Assembly (NCBI GenBank): GCA_011046295.1
Contig: DSAV01000045.1
Coordinates: forward strand, 1 to 16,844
Length of the DNA: 16,844 bases
Direction: 5' to 3'
Origin: Deltaproteobacteria bacterium
Lineage (GTDB): Bacteria > Desulfobacterota > Syntrophia > Syntrophales > Smithellaceae
This document shows positions 14,145-16,844 of this stretch, in pieces. The notes beneath the pieces were generated by a model that was not told the origin of the DNA, did not search any database, and was given only the letters and a program-made list of their open reading frames with translations. The position numbers were made by a program, and so were the translations under genes. The first letter of the stretch is position 1; each line of letters begins with the position of its first letter.

Positions 14145-15413
14145 CTATCTTACCTGTTCCAGCTTCCCTTTTTTGACTCTTAAAACGAAAGGAGTTTTCT
14201 GAGAAACCCTGTCATAACCAAAAGAGGTCGTCCCGGTAGCGCCCCTGTAATAATCCATTGCGATAAGTGACGCGACTAACTCCTGCCGGTTCTGAACACC
14301 ATGTTTTTCTATGACGGTGAAAAGAATTCCCGCCGTGTCATAAGCAAGCGCTTCGATATTTTCCGGATCACGGCTGTATGCCGTGTAATAAATATCAATA
14401 AAGTCGTTTGCCTCCGGATAAAAAGTGTAAGGAAAAAAGCTGTCGACAAAAACGGCGCCCTCGAGATAGTCGGCGCCTTTTTCGAGCAAATGCGGAGAAT
14501 TCCATAAACTGGTTCCCAAAAGATTTATTCCCATCACATCAAAAAAAGCCAGCTGCGCGGCAATCATCCGGACTCGGCGGTGCGAATCAGGAATGAATAA
14601 CGCCTCAAAATCTATGAACACTTTTGGCTTTATTTCCGGTTTCTTGGCCGCTTCCCTCCGTGCCAGACTGACCTGGTTACCGGTGACCATATCTATCTCT
14701 TTGGTAAAATCTGTTTGATTTATGTCATAGGATACGGATCTTTCCACCTTGCCCCCCACGCGCGCAGCTTCTTCATGAAATATTCTCATCATTTCTTCAC
14801 CATAATCATCGGCGGGATATAAAATCGCAAATATAGCATTGTTCAGATCGTTGAGAGCGTACTGAACTACGGCTCTGACCTGTTGTCTGGGTGTTAAGAA
14901 ATGCTGAAATACATATTCACTCAGCAGGGAGCCCCCCTCCTTCGAGGTAATCAAAATCAAAGGCACTCCCCATTTATCTGCCTCCTGCGCCGCGTCGGCA
15001 GCTTCTGCCGTTCCGGTAATGGCTATAATAGCAATTACATTTTCTATATTGGCCAGATATTCAATGGCTGCTTTCGTTTCCTGAGGCAGACCCCTCGAAT
15101 CCTGCGCAATAATTTTCCATGGCGATCTGTATCTTTCGTCAAACGTTCTGGCCGACAATAATACCGCGTCCAGCGCTTTGTTTCCTAACTCGGCATGGGG
15201 ACCGGACAAAGGCAAAACGCATCCGATGGAATATCGGTCGACTTTAGGGGAAAAAGGGAAAAAAGGGGGACTCTCGGCTTCATGGGGGCGGACCGGTTCT
15301 TCGTGAGGCACGGGTACAGGTTCTTTTACGACAACCTTCGGCTTGGCACAACCGGCAATAATTATAATCAACAGCAATAAAACGAAGCCAGTAATTATTT
15401 TATAATTTTTCAT
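14145..15413 (-). CDS. Periplasmic-binding (type 1) lipoprotein, LivJ/LpoA-like
   Basis: A 422-residue envelope lipoprotein. A signal peptide with a long Leu/Ile stretch ends in the lipobox IIAGC (acylated Cys22), followed by a Val/Pro/Glu-rich flexible linker (23-60). From YSIGCVLPLSGPHAELG onward the chain is a type 1 periplasmic-binding fold of the branched-chain amino-acid (LivJ) superfamily, in the form also used by LpoA-type penicillin-binding protein activators. No permease or ATPase genes are nearby, so ABC transport is doubtful and a structural or activator role is possible. Residue 23 is Ala, which suggests export to the outer membrane rather than inner-membrane retention. The ATG overlaps the stop of the nuclease gene (ATGA, 15410-15413), indicating translational coupling. 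Confidence 0.82.
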   Translation of the reverse strand: MKNYKIITGFVLLLLIIIIAGCAKPKVVVKEPVPVPHEEPVRPHEAESPPFFPFSPKVDRYSIGCVLPLSGPHAELGNKALDAVLLSARTFDERYRSPWKIIAQDSRGLPQETKAAIEYLANIENVIAIIAITGTAEAADAAQEADKWGVPLILITSKEGGSLLSEYVFQHFLTPRQQVRAVVQYALNDLNNAIFAILYPADDYGEEMMRIFHEEAARVGGKVERSVSYDINQTDFTKEIDMVTGNQVSLARREAAKKPEIKPKVFIDFEALFIPDSHRRVRMIAAQLAFFDVMGINLLGTSLWNSPHLLEKGADYLEGAVFVDSFFPYTFYPEANDFIDIYYTAYSRDPENIEALAYDTAGILFTVIEKHGVQNRQELVASLIAMDYYRGATGTTSFGYDRVSQKTPFVLRVKKGKLEQVR

Positions 15414-16003
15414 TTCGCCTCCTCGATAATCATCATCATATATTCCCGAATCTCGCGGGCCAAATCCGGCCGCTCCAGCAACAACGATATTTCATTGTTA
15501 TACTTCATGGCAGATTGGGTAAAATTATGACTACCCAGAATAATTATTCGCTGATCTATCAGGACCAGTTTCGTATGCGTTGTTTTTCGCGGAGAATCTA
15601 AATAAACCACAACACCTTTTTCTTCAAGAACATTTTTCGTCTTGAGATTTTGCGCGCCGAGCCCATTATTACCTCTACCGGAATTTTCAAGAATAACGGT
15701 GACTTTTACGCCTCTTTTTACCGCGCGCGAAAGATGCCCGACAATTCGATCAGGATAACTTCTTTCATGCACACCGGCTCTGAAGGAAAAAACACAGATG
15801 AGAATTTCGTCCCGCGCTTCGTCAATTGCTCTGATAAACGCCGGGAAAAGCTCTTCATTTTTCAGGATAATAACCGGGCATAATGCTTGCCCGCCTATTT
15901 TCTGCGTCTTGTTTTCTTCCGCCCAAAGATTAGCGGATAAAGCAAAAGACAAAAATATTATGCCGCATAAAAAGACATTTACGCGTTGCTGTATTATTTT
16001 CAT
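15410..16003 (-). CDS. Secreted PLD-family nuclease-like protein, single HKD motif
   Basis: From the ATG at 16003 the product has 197 residues: a signal peptide (KIIQQRV, hydrophobic core, cleavage near ANLWA-EE) then one phospholipase D domain. Counting from the upstream ATG at 16033, the HKD motif is His153-x-Lys155-x4-Asp160, followed by LGSHNFTQSA and Glu181. Single-HKD proteins such as the Nuc endonuclease work as dimers and cut phosphodiesters in DNA or RNA; a phospholipid substrate is also possible. The ATG at 16033 adds ten residues before the signal peptide and would sit at the predicted transcription start, so 16003 is preferred, though no good ribosome site is visible for either. 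It is the first gene of a unit with the lipoprotein and surE. Confidence 0.82.
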   Translation of the reverse strand: MKIIQQRVNVFLCGIIFLSFALSANLWAEENKTQKIGGQALCPVIILKNEELFPAFIRAIDEARDEILICVFSFRAGVHERSYPDRIVGHLSRAVKRGVKVTVILENSGRGNNGLGAQNLKTKNVLEEKGVVVYLDSPRKTTHTKLVLIDQRIIILGSHNFTQSAMKYNNEISLLLERPDLAREIREYMMMIIEEAK

Positions 16004-16033
16004 AACATCGCCAATATTTTTTTCGCAAATCAT

Positions 16034-16062
16034 ATATTATTTTTTACCGCCGGTCGACACAA
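16034..16062 (-). promoter_or_regulatory. Weak promoter candidate for the nuclease-lipoprotein-surE unit
   Basis: On the minus strand TTGTGT (16057-16062), a 17-base spacer and TAATAT (16034-16039) lie right after the dnaK terminator. This places the transcript start near 16027, inside the longer reading frame, which is the reason for choosing the ATG at 16003. Confidence 0.4.
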
Positions 16063-16100
16063 AAAAGCCTGAAATGCCAAATGGCGTTTCAGGCTTTTTT
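16061..16100 (-). terminator. Intrinsic terminator of dnaK
   Basis: Two 14-base arms AAAAAAGCCTGAAA / TTTCAGGCTTTTTT enclose a further GCC/GGC pair with an AAAT loop. On the minus strand the stem ends in TTTTTT. It lies 16 bases past the dnaK stop. The symmetric A/T tails would let it also work from the left, but no + strand gene needs it. Confidence 0.9.
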
Positions 16101-16116
16101 CATTCTTTGACGCTCT

Positions 16117-16844
16117 TTATTTCGCGTCTTCAAAATCCGCGTCCACCACGTCATCATCTTTTTTCTCAGAAGCCGCCCCAGATGAATTATCCTGCTGTGC
16201 GCCTCCATCACCAGCCCCAGGCCCTTGCTGCCCACCGGCGCTTTTTGCATACATGGCCTCCGCCAGCTTATGCGACACATTCATTAATTCATCCTGCGCG
16301 CTCTTGATCGCCTGGGCATCTTCACCTTCCATGGCCTTTTTAGTTTTATTTATCGCTTCTTCAATTTTGGTCTTCTCCTCTGCGTCCACTTTGTCGCCAA
16401 ACTCTTTGATATTCTTTTCCACGCTGTAAATCATGGAATCAGCCAGGTTTCTTGCTTCAATTAACTCCTTGCGGCGCTTGTCCTCTTCCGAGTGCTGCTC
16501 CGCCTCGCGTACGAGCTTCTGAATTTCTTCTTCTGTCAGTCCGCTGGAAGCTGTGATTTTAATGCTCTGCTCTTTGCCTGTACCTAAATCCTTCGCGTTT
16601 ACGTGCACAATACCGTTGGCGTCAATATCAAAAGCCACTTCAATTTGTGGCACGCCGCGCGGCGCGGGGGGAATACCTACAAGTTCAAACCGTCCGAGCG
16701 TCCTGTTATCCGCCGCCATCTGGCGCTCCCCCTGTAAAACGTGAATACTCACTGCCGGCTGATTATCCGCCGCCGTGGAAAAAATCTGGCTTTTCTTGGT
16801 GGGAATCGTCGTATTCTTTTCAATAAGCCTGGTCATAACACCAC
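16117..16844 (-). CDS. dnaK: Chaperone DnaK, C-terminal part (cut by window edge)
   Basis: About 242 residues of Hsp70 are visible; the ATPase domain lies beyond the right edge. The frame enters with VMTRLIEKNTTIPTKKSQ, the start of the substrate-binding beta-sandwich, passes GERQMAADNRTLGRFELVGI and the FDIDANGIVHVNAKD segment, and then forms the helical lid (about 110-200). A Gly/Gln-rich linker leads to an acidic end, DDDVVDADFEDAK, close to the tail that binds co-chaperones and clients in other proteobacteria. DnaK folds client proteins with DnaJ and GrpE. dnaJ does not follow; instead a strong terminator closes the gene. Nothing suggests damage. Confidence 0.97.
   Translation of the reverse strand, partial: GVMTRLIEKNTTIPTKKSQIFSTAADNQPAVSIHVLQGERQMAADNRTLGRFELVGIPPAPRGVPQIEVAFDIDANGIVHVNAKDLGTGKEQSIKITASSGLTEEEIQKLVREAEQHSEEDKRRKELIEARNLADSMIYSVEKNIKEFGDKVDAEEKTKIEEAINKTKKAMEGEDAQAIKSAQDELMNVSHKLAEAMYAKSAGGQQGPGAGDGGAQQDNSSGAASEKKDDDVVDADFEDAK

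Noticed and set aside
1..16844. CRISPR arrays, tRNA or rRNA genes, phage modules, -24/-12 promoters
   Set aside because: No regularly spaced repeats, no cloverleaf or rRNA signatures, and no convincing TGGC-N8-TTGC site were seen on either strand.

Overview
The window reads as ordinary chromosome from a mesophilic, Gram-negative-type bacterium, most likely a deltaproteobacterial (Desulfobacterota) lineage such as a Syntrophales relative. This placement is an inference. It rests on the NtrC-type sensor kinase/regulator pair, a lone TrpB2, a c-di-AMP cyclase in an organism with lipoproteins and periplasmic proteins, and the general protein style; no rRNA or marker gene fixes it. Coding density is high and codon use looks even. 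The only sign of mobile DNA is the 3' end of a probable transposase gene at the left edge.

Left part (1-2393, + strand): the transposase tail, then a twin-promoter region carrying two copies of TTGACATGC, then a single-gene c-di-AMP cyclase in which the CdaA-type catalytic part is fused to CdaR-type (YbbR) repeats, then a rubrerythrin-like diiron protein. From 2453 to 5620 (- strand) lies a sensor kinase and its sigma-54 activator. The 443-base gap 5621-6063 carries a kinase promoter set in dyad symmetries. It also carries an orphan + strand terminator that may end a small RNA.

Middle (6064-11540, - strand, read right to left): a divergent GpsA-like dehydrogenase, a TudS/DUF523-DUF1722 protein, TrpB2, a small four-cysteine protein and RarA. 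The GpsA-like gene has a near-consensus promoter whose spacer is filled by a perfect 13-bp dyad. The most striking object is the 280-base leader before trpB2. It encodes an 18-residue peptide with three consecutive Trp codons, followed by a chain of alternating CCCATG/CATGGG segments ending in a T8 intrinsic terminator. The logic of the pairings fits ribosome-mediated tryptophan attenuation with one extra switching step compared with the classical enteric trp leader. I regard this as the main discovery candidate of the window.

Right part: a MORN-type repeat protein and a tandem universal stress protein (+), converging on and overlapping surE. surE belongs to a three-gene - strand unit (secreted PLD-type nuclease, periplasmic-binding lipoprotein, SurE). 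At the right edge is the C-terminal part of dnaK with a strong terminator.
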